Positions 45,486 to 56,715 of a stretch of DNA of 64,000 bases are shown in pieces (the stretch's first letter is position 1; the number at the start of each line of letters is the position of its first letter). The notes beneath the pieces are model-generated. The model had not been told where the DNA came from. It saw only the letters and a program-made list of their open reading frames with translations, and did no database searches. The DNA comes from Crotalaria pallida. Lineage: Eukaryota; Streptophyta; Magnoliopsida; Fabales; Fabaceae. The position numbers and the translations under genes are program-made. Location of the stretch: positions 21,879,501 through 21,943,500 of the forward strand of contig CM075654.1 in the NCBI GenBank assembly GCA_037953625.1, given 5' to 3'.

Positions 45486-47108
45486 GTGGAGGATGGGTTG
45501 ACGACTCCCCCCTCTGCAAATCTAAAGCTTTCTGTTGAGCCTTGCTTCTTGTGGTCACAGTTATCCATCCTTCATTTTCACCCACCTTCTGACCCTCATT
45601 TAGTAAACCTCTGTCTTCTAGAATATTTTCTGCTGACAAGTCTTTGATCACACCCTCCACCTCTCCCCTAGCCTTGTCCACATTCTCCTGCAGAACAGTG
45701 TCATTCTCAATGTTCCTATTCAACTTTAGAGCTTCATCCAGATTTTGCATGTCTTGCTGAGTAGGTTTATTCTTTGAGTAATATGTCAGATTAGTCCCTG
45801 ACTTTGTAAGCATCGGTCAAGTTAGTCCCTGACTTTACAGAAATAGCAATTTAGTCCCTGAGATTTCATTTTAATTCACATACGTCCCTATCTTTATCCC
45901 ATTTTAAAGCAAATACATCCCTGCGATAGTGACGGCAGGGACTAACTTGATCGACGTTCTCCTATCTCAGGGACTAAATTGCGATTTCGATAAAGTCAGG
46001 GACTAACTTGACCTACTCTTACAAAGTCATGGACTAATCTGACATATTACTCAAATTCTTCTCAACCCATTGCTGCTTAATTCCCTGTTTTATCCCCTTC
46101 TTACACATTTTAGCATCATGACCATAACATGAACATTTAGAGAACAGGGTAAGCTTCCATTCATATACAACCTTCTGAGAAACAATATTCCCCTGGTCAT
46201 CTTCAAATTGCACTTCCTCAAGAAGGATATCTGGATCCACTTCCACCAATACTCTAGCATAACTAATTCTATTTCGTTCCTCAGTTACCTTGTCAGCCAT
46301 GATAGGTGTCCCAATCAAACTAGAGATCTGGCTTAGAGAAGCAGAACCCCAAAATTTCAGATTTAAATTAGGAAGTTGAATCCAAATAGGAATTCTATCA
46401 AGGAAACTCTTGAAAACAGGCTTTCCAGTCCATGGAGCTATGATCAGGGGCTTCTTATCGAAATGATAAACCCCACATCCAACACATTGTTCCTGCCCTC
46501 CATAGAATTAAATCTCACTATCATAGTGCCATCAGAATTCATGAGGATTTTATCAATCCCAAACTGACCCCACGCCTTTTAAATAAACCCACTCAATACC
46601 GGATAAGGGGGATCTGCAACTAACACATAGCACGCCAAGGAATTCTGCCTGTATTTTACCTCATCTTCAACATCTGAGGGATCTATCTTCCCCAGTGCAA
46701 CACCATCCATCAACTCAGGCTGGTGAAACTTCAGTTTGCCCCCTGCATTACGAAGCTTTGAGATATCAAAGTTTTCCCATACATTTAGTTTAGGATGTAC
46801 TTCTTTCACTGGTTCTGGACTTTTTGGATCAGACTCTAAACGGTTCACATTCAGAACTATACCTTGCTGTTGATCATTACTTTCCTTTGTATGCATTGCA
46901 TGACTCCTTTGTCTAACCCTTGCCCGTATCAATCAATGCCATGCACAAGGGATTCAAGTTGCTTAGGCGTTAAGGCATCAATGGCTTCCAAGTCCTCATC
47001 ATCCAAATGAGACAAGTCGAACACCTGCGGTTGTTTCTCAATCTGAACAGAAGCAGAAGGAGAATGTGAAGAAGGGGACTTTGGTGGTCTTCCCCTCTTC
47101 TTGGCCAT
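45478..47108 (-). pseudogene. LINE ORF1: DUF4283-type gag-like protein, broken
   Basis: Starts at the ATG at 47108 (MAKKRGRPPKSPSSHSPSAS). A frameshift near 46930 moves to the frame with RARVRQRSHAMHTKE and NVWENFDISKLRN. Next comes the DUF4283 region (GQFGIDKIL near 46560; IWIQLPNLNLKFWG near 46370; SYARVLVEVD near 46240), then a knuckle-like CSCYGHDAKMC one residue short of the usual spacing. MITE copy 2 interrupts it (45774-46054). It ends TTRSKAQQKALDLQ...HPPHG with a stop overlapping ORF2's ATG by eight bases. Confidence 0.8.
45774..46054. mobile_element. 281-bp fold-back MITE, copy 2, TSD ATTCT
   Basis: Runs TTGAGTAATATGTCAG...CTGACATATTACTCAA, with ATTCT at 45769-45773 and 46055-46059. 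Nearly identical to 25932-26210. It sits in LINE ORF1, which must have been in place first. Confidence 0.9.
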
Positions 47109-47175
47109 GGAGGCCGCACTAGAAGGCCTAGGAAAACCCTAGGCAGCCGTAAGAGAGAAGAGAGAAAAGTCAACT

Positions 47176-48015
47176 CAAAGTCAAAACCTTTTTGATTTTT
47201 TTTTATATTAATTGAAAAAAGAAGAAATGATTTATCTATTCATTTATGATAATGATAATGATAATAATTTATAATTATTGTATAATATAATAATTGTAAT
47301 ATAGATTTTGGAAGAATAAAAAATATGAGTAGCTAGTAATTGATATTGATTTTTCTTTTTAATTAATTAGAGCATTTGGAAACTTAGATAACCTTTAATC
47401 AATATTTTTAATAAAATAATTAAATACAACAAGAATTCTTATGAATTTATAATAAAATAAAACAACATATCATCTCCATTTTAAAAAGTGTCAAGTTAGT
47501 GGAGTGTATCACTTTACTGTTGAAACGACATACTACTTGTGATAATATTTTTTAATATTAAAAATATAAAATTTAATATAATATATTATATATATAATAT
47601 TTAATTTAATAATATTTAGGATACAGTGCACTATTTCCTTGAACTTGTACCGAATTAGATTCATTGGTTGAAATTTGAAGCAATGTATCATTTCAATTGC
47701 ATTGTTATATCTTATATTTAAAAATCCGAATTATAGAACAAAACGTTGCACCCCTAAACCGGTACTGAATTATAGAGTAAAACATTGCATTGTTACATTA
47801 GTTTTTTTTTTAAAAAAAATATTTTCAAGATACGTGACATGTCTCTTTGTTTTTTATTTTCTTAACTTTTTTTGTAAAATCTTCGTTTCGTAAGGAGCTC
47901 TTTGATTGCAAAGTTTGGGTTCAAAAATATAATAGAGTCATAAATTGTTAAGATACATTAGTATTTTTATGAAAGGGTGTTTCAGAAAATTTTTTAATAG
48001 ATCCATTAGTATTAT
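47176..48015. other. AT-rich spacer, left flank of the CACTA element
   Basis: No gene seen. The part 47830-47945 resembles 63130-63250 on the far side of the CACTA element (ACGTGACAT, TTTTCTTAACTTTT, a run before ATATAATAGAGT). So the CACTA element lies within a pre-existing duplicated repeat. Confidence 0.5.
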
Positions 48016-48370
48016 CACTACAAAAAAAACCCTTTATTGCAACGACAAAAGTCGTTGCAAAACACCAAAAGTCGTTGCAAAAAATGACTTTGGTCGTTGC
48101 TGGTAAAGGCGTTGCAAAAGGGTATAACAACGACTTTCTTTGTTGTTATAAAGAACGGTTTTCAGCAACGACCTGGGTCGTTGCAGAATAGATGTCGTTG
48201 CTAAACAGGGCTGGCAAAGCTGTGTACAGTTAATATATTTTGCAACGATAATGTCGTTGCAAAACACCTTGGGCTTCTGCAACGATATTGTCGTTACAAA
48301 ACACCTTGGGCTTCTGCAACGACAATGTCGTTGCAAAACACATTTTTTGATTTTGTAACAACAAAATTAT
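48016..48370. repeat. CACTA left terminus with sub-terminal GTCGTTGC repeats
   Basis: About a dozen copies of GTCGTTGC or GCAACGAC in both orientations, many as GCAACGAC...GTCGTTGC pairs. The right terminus (62685-62779) has a shorter set. Confidence 0.9.
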
Positions 48371-49868
48371 CGTTTCAATAGCCTTTGTTTAATTAAAAAA
48401 AATTATTTGAGCAAATAAATCTTGTTTATGCTTCAAATTATGAAGTATTCTTCCTAGGGTTACATAACTACTAAATTTATAACACATACATTAGACAAAA
48501 CTTATTCAATTGTTGTAAATTGTGTTTATTACAAGACACAATAAGAAAGAACATACAAAATAAGAACATTTATTGATGGTTTTTCCTTGGAAGAGTATCC
48601 AAACTAATACAAAAATCGAAGCCCTTTCTAACTAGATGGTGTCATCTACAAGGAAGAAAGACACCACCATGAAAACCTAATTCGAGGCTATATTCATTCC
48701 TAATGGGTTTCAACTATCAATTAAAATATCTTCCTCTTCACCTAATTATCATCCACCTTATCAACTCTTCTAAGAAAGACAGTCCAGCGCAAACTCATCA
48801 ATCACATTATGATAGAGCCAAAGTAGAACAAACATGTTGTGAAAAATCCAATGTTTGTTCCTGAAAAAAAAAATGTTATAAAATATTCAAAATCTGCATG
48901 AGGAAATTAAGACTCCATAATATATGCAATCACTAATTCAACTTATGGCAATAAAATTGTAAGAGGCAAATAAATGGAAATTGAAACAGACTCCATAATA
49001 ACACAACTACACAAGGCATGCCCATAATAACATGTTTTAAAACAAGAGATAATATTAGTCTTCTCGTAAACTGCATTCTCAAATATCACAAGATATGATA
49101 ACAGTGACAATACAACATGATCTCCAAAGCTAGGCTAATAAGCGTTAGTGGCATTACTGTAGCAGCATCAATAAGAAAATGCCATGACAAATTCTATGTG
49201 TTAACCAAAGCTACGCTAATAAGCGTTAGTGGAATTTTCTCACTAACACACCAATGACCACCATCTGATTTACACGTGGCACATAAACAGGAGAATAATT
49301 AACCCTCTGTAATTCATAAGAATCAGTATAAAACAGCAATTCATTAGAATCAATCATTGTATCTTAAAAGGCCAAGTCACAAGAAACAGTATGAAAGGCC
49401 AAGTCATAAGAATCATTGTAGGATTATCTTGTTTACTTCAATACAAGTTCCCTTGCGAATCAGTATGGCTGACAAGTCATATGAATATATAATCAATCAC
49501 TGTGTTTTAAAATCAAAGGAATGTATGTGCACATAGACAAAGTATAGACATAAGAGGCTCTAGTTAGGAAAAATAGTGAATAGTGAATACATAATGTTTA
49601 AACTGAACACAGCAATGTTTAGTCTGAAATAGCGAAATACATATTTGCAGATAATTTATTTTCTCCCCCTTCAAATTCCCTTTAATCAAAGGAAGCTCCA
49701 GTTAGGAAAAATCTCTAATTCTATGTTAATTGCGCAGAAACTTAAAATTTTATACTTACCTTTTGCAAGACATGCTAAAACAAAAACAATGGAACGAAGG
49801 TCGAATCCCTCTAGCCAGAAGATCAAGACCTATCAGGTTAGTTGAAAGGAACACTGGGCACTGGCAAG
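48371..49868. other. CACTA left interior, no recognised gene
   Basis: AT-rich, no long frame. A 27-bp direct repeat (CAAAGCTA[GC]GCTAATAAGCGTTAGTGG) lies near 49126 and 49205. It may include captured untranslated or intron sequence, but no match is apparent by eye. Confidence 0.5.
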
Positions 49869-52118
49869 TGTAACACCCTAGTAATAATTACCCTTAAGTA
49901 CCCATAATATAAAATAGTAGCTTGAAAATTTCTTTTTAAAACTATTTGATTTCTAAAATCTCTGTCAAACCGGACAGAGTTTCCTTTGTTTATTGAGTAA
50001 ACCAAAGTTTAGATTTCCTGAAACCTGTGCAATGCATATATATATATATATATATATATATTTTCCTTTCATCCAGGGCCAACAGGGCCAAAACATCAAT
50101 AGTGGAATAACCATCCACATCATCACATAATTACATAAGAGGTCGCAGCAAATAAACAAGTTGTGGAACTATGATAGTTTCCCAAAATAATGTACTTCCT
50201 TTCCAAAAGAAGCAGTCCTGGGTACCCCAAAGATAATTTGCATAACATATACAAAACATATAGACACATATACTATCTCCAATATACCCCAGGACTACAC
50301 CAAAAATCCCCTAAACTCTCATAAGCTACTCTCCCTGTAAGGGAGAGTGCACCTGCTCGGCCGGGGGTTGTGCAAGCTCAATCTCAGTACCTGTAAAATA
50401 TAGCAAGAGGGTGAGCATTACACATGAAGTAGGAAGCAGTTTCTAATTAGACATACTAACCCACCAAGTCATACACACTTAGACATTTAGCACATGTAAG
50501 TTCATACAATCATTCCATGTCATATTCATGCAATTTCAATATTCATTTTCTTTCTCTTTGTCCCATTATAATTCAATTATCCAATGATCTTTTCACCATT
50601 CAATTTCTCATTTCCATATATTAGTACCACTAGGAATTGGTTGCTCCTGCTAGGGCATTTGTACACCCATTAGGGACTTATACACCCATCAGGACTTTAA
50701 TCACCCATTAGGCTTCACCCGTTAGGACAATACATGCAATCTTTATCATTGCTTAACACATTTCATAACATATTCACTTTCATCTACTTTATTCCTTTTC
50801 ACATTTTCCATACTCTTAATTATCGTTGAATTGATCACTTGGGCACATCGACGCCTAACGGGGCGTTTGGACCTAATGGGGCATTTGGCCTGACGGGGCA
50901 TTTAGCCCTAATGGGGCATTTGATACACCTAGCAGGGGCGACCTAGTGTGCCAATGTCCCAATGATCAATTCAACCATCCATCCCTTTTTAATTCATTTA
51001 AATTATACTTTTCCATTTAGCATTGTATTCCACTCAATTCAACATATCAACCAAACATTACTAACATAATACAAACAATTAATTTAATCATATACATCAA
51101 GTAGCACATATCCATATTCATTCATATATCACAATTAATCATCCATAAGTCATATCTATCAATATTTATTCACATTCTTGCAATCTTATTGAACATTTTC
51201 ACTTAGGGCTCATTTATGACAATATCATAATAATTTCAATATGTATTAATTCCTTGGGTTCCTATATAACTCTAAACACATAACCTTAGCAAATCACTAT
51301 GCACTAGCTAGAAAACTAGTCCCTAAACCAAGGTAACACACACCCCCTTACCTCAATCAAGGAGAGAGTGGGAGAACCTCAAGCCCTAGCTTCTAGCACC
51401 CAAAACAAAGAGCTCCAAAGGCAAACGAAGGAGGAGAGTGATGATGATCTTCCCTAAGCCATAGAAATGAGGACGATGAAGAGATCATGACATAAAAACA
51501 AGAGGAATTTCGTGTTTCACCAAGAGGTGGGAAGAGAGAGAGAAAAAATTCAAACCAAAGAGAGAGGAATGAAATTAAAAACGTGAAAACTTTATTAGAG
51601 TGACAAAGATGGGGCTTGATGATGGATTTAGGAGTGATTCACTTGAGGTTTAATGGATTTAGAATGAGAGATTTTGTGCCCTAGAGAGAGAGTTCGAATT
51701 TTGCCAAGAATGAACGCGTGAATCGCTTTTATTTTTTTCTCACAGTACAGCCTTTAATCGATTAGTAATCGATTAAGCACTTTCAAACTTTCTAACCTTA
51801 ATCGATTACTCTGCAGCTTAATCGATTAAGCTGCAGAGTTTTGCAGCATTCATACTTTGGAAGGCCATAACTTCTTCGTTACCCGTTGGATCTTCCCCAA
51901 ATTTTGACACAAGCTTCCTCACCTATCCTACTTCACATCCAATGGTGGAATTTGTATTCTAAGCTACCAATCTTGTTATTCTTATTCCCCAAAGTCCTAT
52001 GTTCTAAACTTGAATTTGTATGTCTAATTGGCCAATTTTCTAACTTAAATCATAATTACTTCTATCCTAAGACTATCAAAACATGATTTACACTAAGAAT
52101 TAAATTTGGGATGTTACA
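49869..52118 (-). repeat. element C 3' LTR (2,250 bp)
   Basis: Minus-strand order: TAATCGATTA palindromes (51755-51830), donor, predicted intron with GGGCATTT/AAATGCCC-type hairpins (50640-50960), the 65-nt segment (50326-50390), hairpin AGTCCTGGGGTA/TACCCAGGACT (50214-50296), (TA)n (50036-50060) and hairpin CTCTGTC/GACAGAG (49960-49979). Confidence 0.9.
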
Positions 52119-52131
52119 ATCCTCTCCCACT
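52119..52131 (-). other. polypurine tract of element C
   Basis: Plus strand ATCCTCTCCCACT, giving AGTGGGAGAGGAT on the minus strand, next to the 3' LTR; nearly identical to the tract of family B at 28530-28542. Confidence 0.85.
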
Positions 52132-52154
52132 TACCAGAATTTCATCCTCGAAAT

Positions 52155-55100
52155 TCAGTTGTCCTGAAACAAATGTGGATAAGACTCCTTCATTTTGTCC
52201 TTTAGCTCCCAAGTAGCCTCTTCCACGTTGTTTCGGTTCCAAATTACCTTCACCATCAAGATCTCTTTGCCTCTAAGTGGTTTAGTCCGCCTATCATCAA
52301 TTCTGATTGGTAGAACTTCAAAGGTCAAATTCTCTTTCAAAGGCAATTCATCCACAGCAACTACATGAGAAGGATCATGAATGTATTTCCTTAGCTGTGA
52401 GACATGGAAAACATCATGAAGCTTGGAAAGATGTGGGGGTAAGGCGATCCTATATGCCAATGGACCAACCTTCTCCAAAACCTGATAAGGACCAACAAAT
52501 CGTGGAGTCAGTTTCTTGGACTTGATTGCCCGACCAATTCCTGTAGTAGGGGACACTCTTAGAAAAACATGATCACCTTCATCAAACTCTAGAGGTCTCC
52601 TACGCTTATCTGCATAGCTCTTCTGACGATCCTGAGAAGTTTTCATCTTGTTCTTAATCATAGTGATCTTCTCAGTAGTCTCTTGCACAAGTTCTGGCCC
52701 AGTCAACAAATTCTCACCAATCTGAAACCAACAAAGAGGCGTTCTACACTTCCTACCATAAAGTGCCTCAAAAGGTGCCATGCCGATGCTAGAATGGAAA
52801 CTGTTATTATAAGTGAATTCCATAAGCGGCAGAAGCTGCTCCCAGTTGCCAACCTGCTCCAACACACAAGCTCTGAGCAGATCCTCCAATGTCTGAATAG
52901 TACGCTCAGATTGCCCATCAGTTTGCGGATGGTAAGTTGTACTAAATTTCAGCTTGGTACCCAAAGCCTGCTGGAGACTCTGCCAAAATCTGGATAAGAA
53001 CCTTGGGTCACAATCTGATACTATGCTGGAGGGCACACCATGTAGCTTCACTATGTCCCGAATGTACAATTGAGTCAACTTTTCCAAGCTGTACTTCATG
53101 TTCATCGGAATAAAGTGAGCACCTTTTGTCAGACGATCAACCACAACCCAGACAGCATCACACCGAGCAGTGGTTCTGGGCAAACCGGACACAAAGTCCA
53201 TAGCAATACTATCCCATTTCCACTCGGGAATATCAAGTGATCGCAAAGGACCACCTGGTTTTTGATGCTCAATTTTTACCTTCTCACAAGTTAAGCAATT
53301 AGACACATGATCCGCCACATCTGTTTTCAACTTTGGCCAGCAATAGATCTTCTTTAAATCCTGATACATTTTTGTTGTACCGGGATGGAAACTCATTTTT
53401 GTTTGGTGAGCTTCCCATAATATGTCTCTTCGAACCTCGAAATCCATAGGAACACATATTCGGCCCCTAAACCGAATAATGCCATCTGCACCCTTGATGA
53501 AATCAGGTTCTTCTTTACCCTCAGACTCAGCCAGGAGCTTCTGAAGCTCTTCATCATCGGCCTGTCTCTCTTTGATGGAACTCATCAGCTCATTTGTAAC
53601 CTGCAACATTTCCAGCACAATGCTTTTCTCTTTCACCTGCATGTTCAAGTTGAGATCACTAAACTCCTGAATCAGTTGCATTTCTTTTACCATCAGGTTG
53701 CTAACATATAGACTCTTGCGACTCAGTGCATCAGCTACCACATTAGCTTTACCAGGATGGTACTGAAGATGGAAATCATAATCTTTCAGGAATTCCATCC
53801 ATCCCCTCTGTCTCATATTCAAGTCTTTCTGATCAAAGAGATAGCGGAGACTTTTGTGATCACTGAAAACTTCAAACTTCGTTCCATACAAATAATGTCT
53901 CCAAATTTTCAATGCAAAGACCACAGCTGCTAACTCCAGGTCATGAGTTGGATAATTCTGCTCATGCTGTCGTAACTGCCTGGATGCATATGCTATCACT
54001 TTGCCTTGTTGCATGAGCACACAACCCAAACCTTGCTTTGAAGCATCACAATAAACATCAAAGGGTTGGGTCGGATCCAGTAGAACTAGAACCGGTGAGC
54101 TAGTCAATCTTCTCTTCAATTCCTGGAAACTGCTTTCACATTGCTGAGACCACTGATAAGGAACATCTTTTCTAGTAAGCATAGTCAGTGAAAGAGCCAG
54201 CTTGGAGAACCCTTCAATGAATCTCCGATAATACCCTGCCAAACCCAGAAAGCTTCTGATTTCTGTCACGGTAGTGGGTCTCTCCCACTTTAGCACTGCT
54301 TCCACCTTGGAGGGATCTACAGCAACTCCCTATGCAGAAATAACATGGCCCAAAAAGTGAACTTCGGTCAACCAAAAGCTACACTTGGAAAGCTTTGCAT
54401 ATAATTGCTTTTCTTTGAGGACCTGCAGCACCATCCTCAAATGCTCCTCATGCTCACTTGGACTCTTAGAATAGATGAGAATATCATCAATGAATACTAT
54501 TACAAAAGAATCCAAATAAGGCATGAAGATTCTATTCATATAATCCATGAATATTGCAGAAGCGTTTGTTAATCCGAATGGCATCACAACATATTCAAAG
54601 TGCCCATACCGCGTTCTGAATGCAGTTTTAGGAATATCCTCCTCACGGATACGAATTTGATGGTATCCAGATCGGAGATCAATTTTAGAAAACACTGCTG
54701 CACCCCGTAGTTGATCAAGCAAATCATCAATGCGAGGGAGCGGATATTTATTTTTCACCGTCACCGCATTCAACTGCCTGTAGTCAGTGCACATACGGAG
54801 GCTACCATCCTTTTTCTTGACAAAAAGAATTGGAGCACCCCAAGGTGATACACTTGGCCTAATCAACTTCTTGGCCAACAACTCCTCTAACTGCTTCTTC
54901 AATTCTTCTAATTCGGGAGGTGCCATTCTATACGGTGCTATAGAGATTGGGCCAGTACAAGGCTTCAGATCAATACTAAACTCTACCTCTCTTTTTGGAG
55001 GCAATCCGGGAATCTCAGCAGAATAGACATCCGGAAATTCACAAACTATTGGAATCTGGCTTACATCCGACACCTCATCTACCTCCATAGCAGCTAAAGA

Positions 55101-56537
55101 AGAATCACTGAAAATAACCGCTTTTTGATGGCAGTCAATTAAGACACGGTGGTGAGACATCCAATCCATGCCAAGAATAATGTCTAACCGAGTCAATGGC
55201 AAACAGATCAGATTCACTTTGAACTCCCGATCAAACACTCGAAGAGAACAATTCAGACACATTTGAGATGTGATTACAGAAGAATTTGTAGGAGTTGAAA
55301 CGGAAAGCTTATAAGGCATTTCTACACAAGAAAGTCCTAGCTTCGCCATGCAATCAACAGAAATAAATGAATGTGTTGCTCCGCAATCAAATAGAACTCC
55401 ACAAGAAACATCATTGACATAACATGTACCTCGAATGAGCTCATCATCATCAGTCACTTCTTCACCATCCATGGTGTACACCTTGCCCTTCTGAAGTGGC
55501 TGACTTGCTCCTGTTTTCTGCACTTTGGCCACATTTACTTCTTTCTTCAAGGGGCTCTTGGGACAGTTAGCAGCAAAGTGTCCCGGTTGGCCACAATGAA
55601 AGCAAAGTCCTTCCCCCTTGCGGGGATCAAGACTCCAACAAACTCCCCTATGTCGCCTCCCACAATGTTGACAAATGGGAATGGGATCATAAGCAATCGC
55701 TGGTTGGCTTGCTCCCCCAGTAACTACAGTCTTTGCCTTAGCATATGGTCCTGACCTCTGCACTGGACCCTTGCCTCGGAGGGGCCCCACTGATCTCTGG
55801 GCTGCTTTGTTCCGATCTGCCTCCGCCTTCCTTTTGAGTCCCTTCTCATAAGTACTTGTCATGTTGATGAGATGAGAGAGATCGGCAATATTCTGATACT
55901 CGAAAGCAAGTCGAATATCCTCCCGGAGACCAGACTCAAATTTGATACACTTTGCTTGCTCCTCTGCATCCTTGTAGCCACTGGAGTATCGGATTAGATC
56001 TTCAAATTGCGCTGCATATTCACCAACGCTCATACTCCCTTGTTCAAGCTTCAGAAACAACAAGTCCTTCTCCCTTCGCACATCTTCCGGAAAATATTTT
56101 CCCAAGAAGCGGATCTTGAATAGATCCCAAGTGATAGCTTGGCTAGCTGCCTCTAAATTCCTCCTTTGGTGCTCCCACCAATGCTCTGCTTCTCCTGTCA
56201 ACATAAACTCAGCCAACCGAACTTTCTGATCGGCAGGTGGTTGCAAGGAACGGAGTATCTTCTCTACCTCTTGGAGCCAGAGTTGAGCTCCATCAGGATT
56301 ACATCCGCCCTCAAACCTTGGTGGATCATTTTTCCGAAATCGGGCCATCCAGTCAATCTCAACCGGAGGTGGAGGAGGAGGTTGCAATGCTGCTGCTGCA
56401 GCTGCTGCAGCCACTGCTATGTTTTGGGCCTGATTCTCAGCTTGGTTCTGCTGAGCTTGGGCTTGGTTCTGCTGCAATTGAACCAGAGTTTCAAGGATTG
56501 AAGCAATCCTATCATTGTCAGCCTGTCTCCCTGCCAT
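52155..56537 (-). pseudogene. gag-pol: element C gag-pol polyprotein with one in-frame TAG
   Basis: Starts at the ATG at 56537. Residues 41-50 are an alanine run, followed by a proline run; gag about 60-245; knuckle CFHCGQPGHFAANC at 312-325; protease FDCGATHSFIS near 383-393, where the usual serine of DSGA is cysteine; RT about 545-735 with the catalytic box FIDD at 682-685. A TAG at 54330-54332 follows HFLGHVISA; the same frame continues for about 724 codons. These encode RNase H (YCDASKQGLG, DHKSLRYLF), the integrase zinc finger (HPGTTKMY, CLTCEKVKIEH), the core (MDFVSGLP, SDCDPRF, TDGQSERTIQ with the D, D, E residues), the GPY module and a chromodomain-like tail (VKVIWNRNNVEEATWEL), with the stop at 52155-52157. 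All domains are present in Tekay order. Apart from the one stop it looks intact. Confidence 0.95.
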
Positions 56538-56700
56538 AATGTTGAGTCATGGAGGGACAATCAGTCAATGATAAAACAACTAAATAAAACTACAAACATC
56601 CTACAACTTAGACTTAGACACTAAACTAAGTACATCGGTTACTCGCTCGGTGAGTAACCATAGGAGTAGTGAGTTCATACTCCAAAGGCCGAGGAAAACT

Positions 56701-56712
56701 GCTCTGATACCA
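56701..56712 (-). other. primer-binding site of element C
   Basis: GCTCTGATACCA, the complement of TGGTATCAGAGC, three bases inside the 5' LTR. Confidence 0.9.
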
Positions 56713-56715
56713 AAA

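Larger units (their letters stand above)
43936..47175 (-). mobile_element. LINE (L1-type), 3' end lost
   Basis: Minus-strand element with ORF1 (DUF4283-type RNA-binding gag-like protein) and ORF2 (endonuclease, start of RT). The break at about 43930 falls inside RT, so the 3' untranslated region and poly-A tail are absent; the 5' end is near 47140-47190. Since LINE insertions normally lose the 5' end, this shape points to later deletion or recombination. Contains MITE copy 2 at 45774-46054. Confidence 0.85.
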
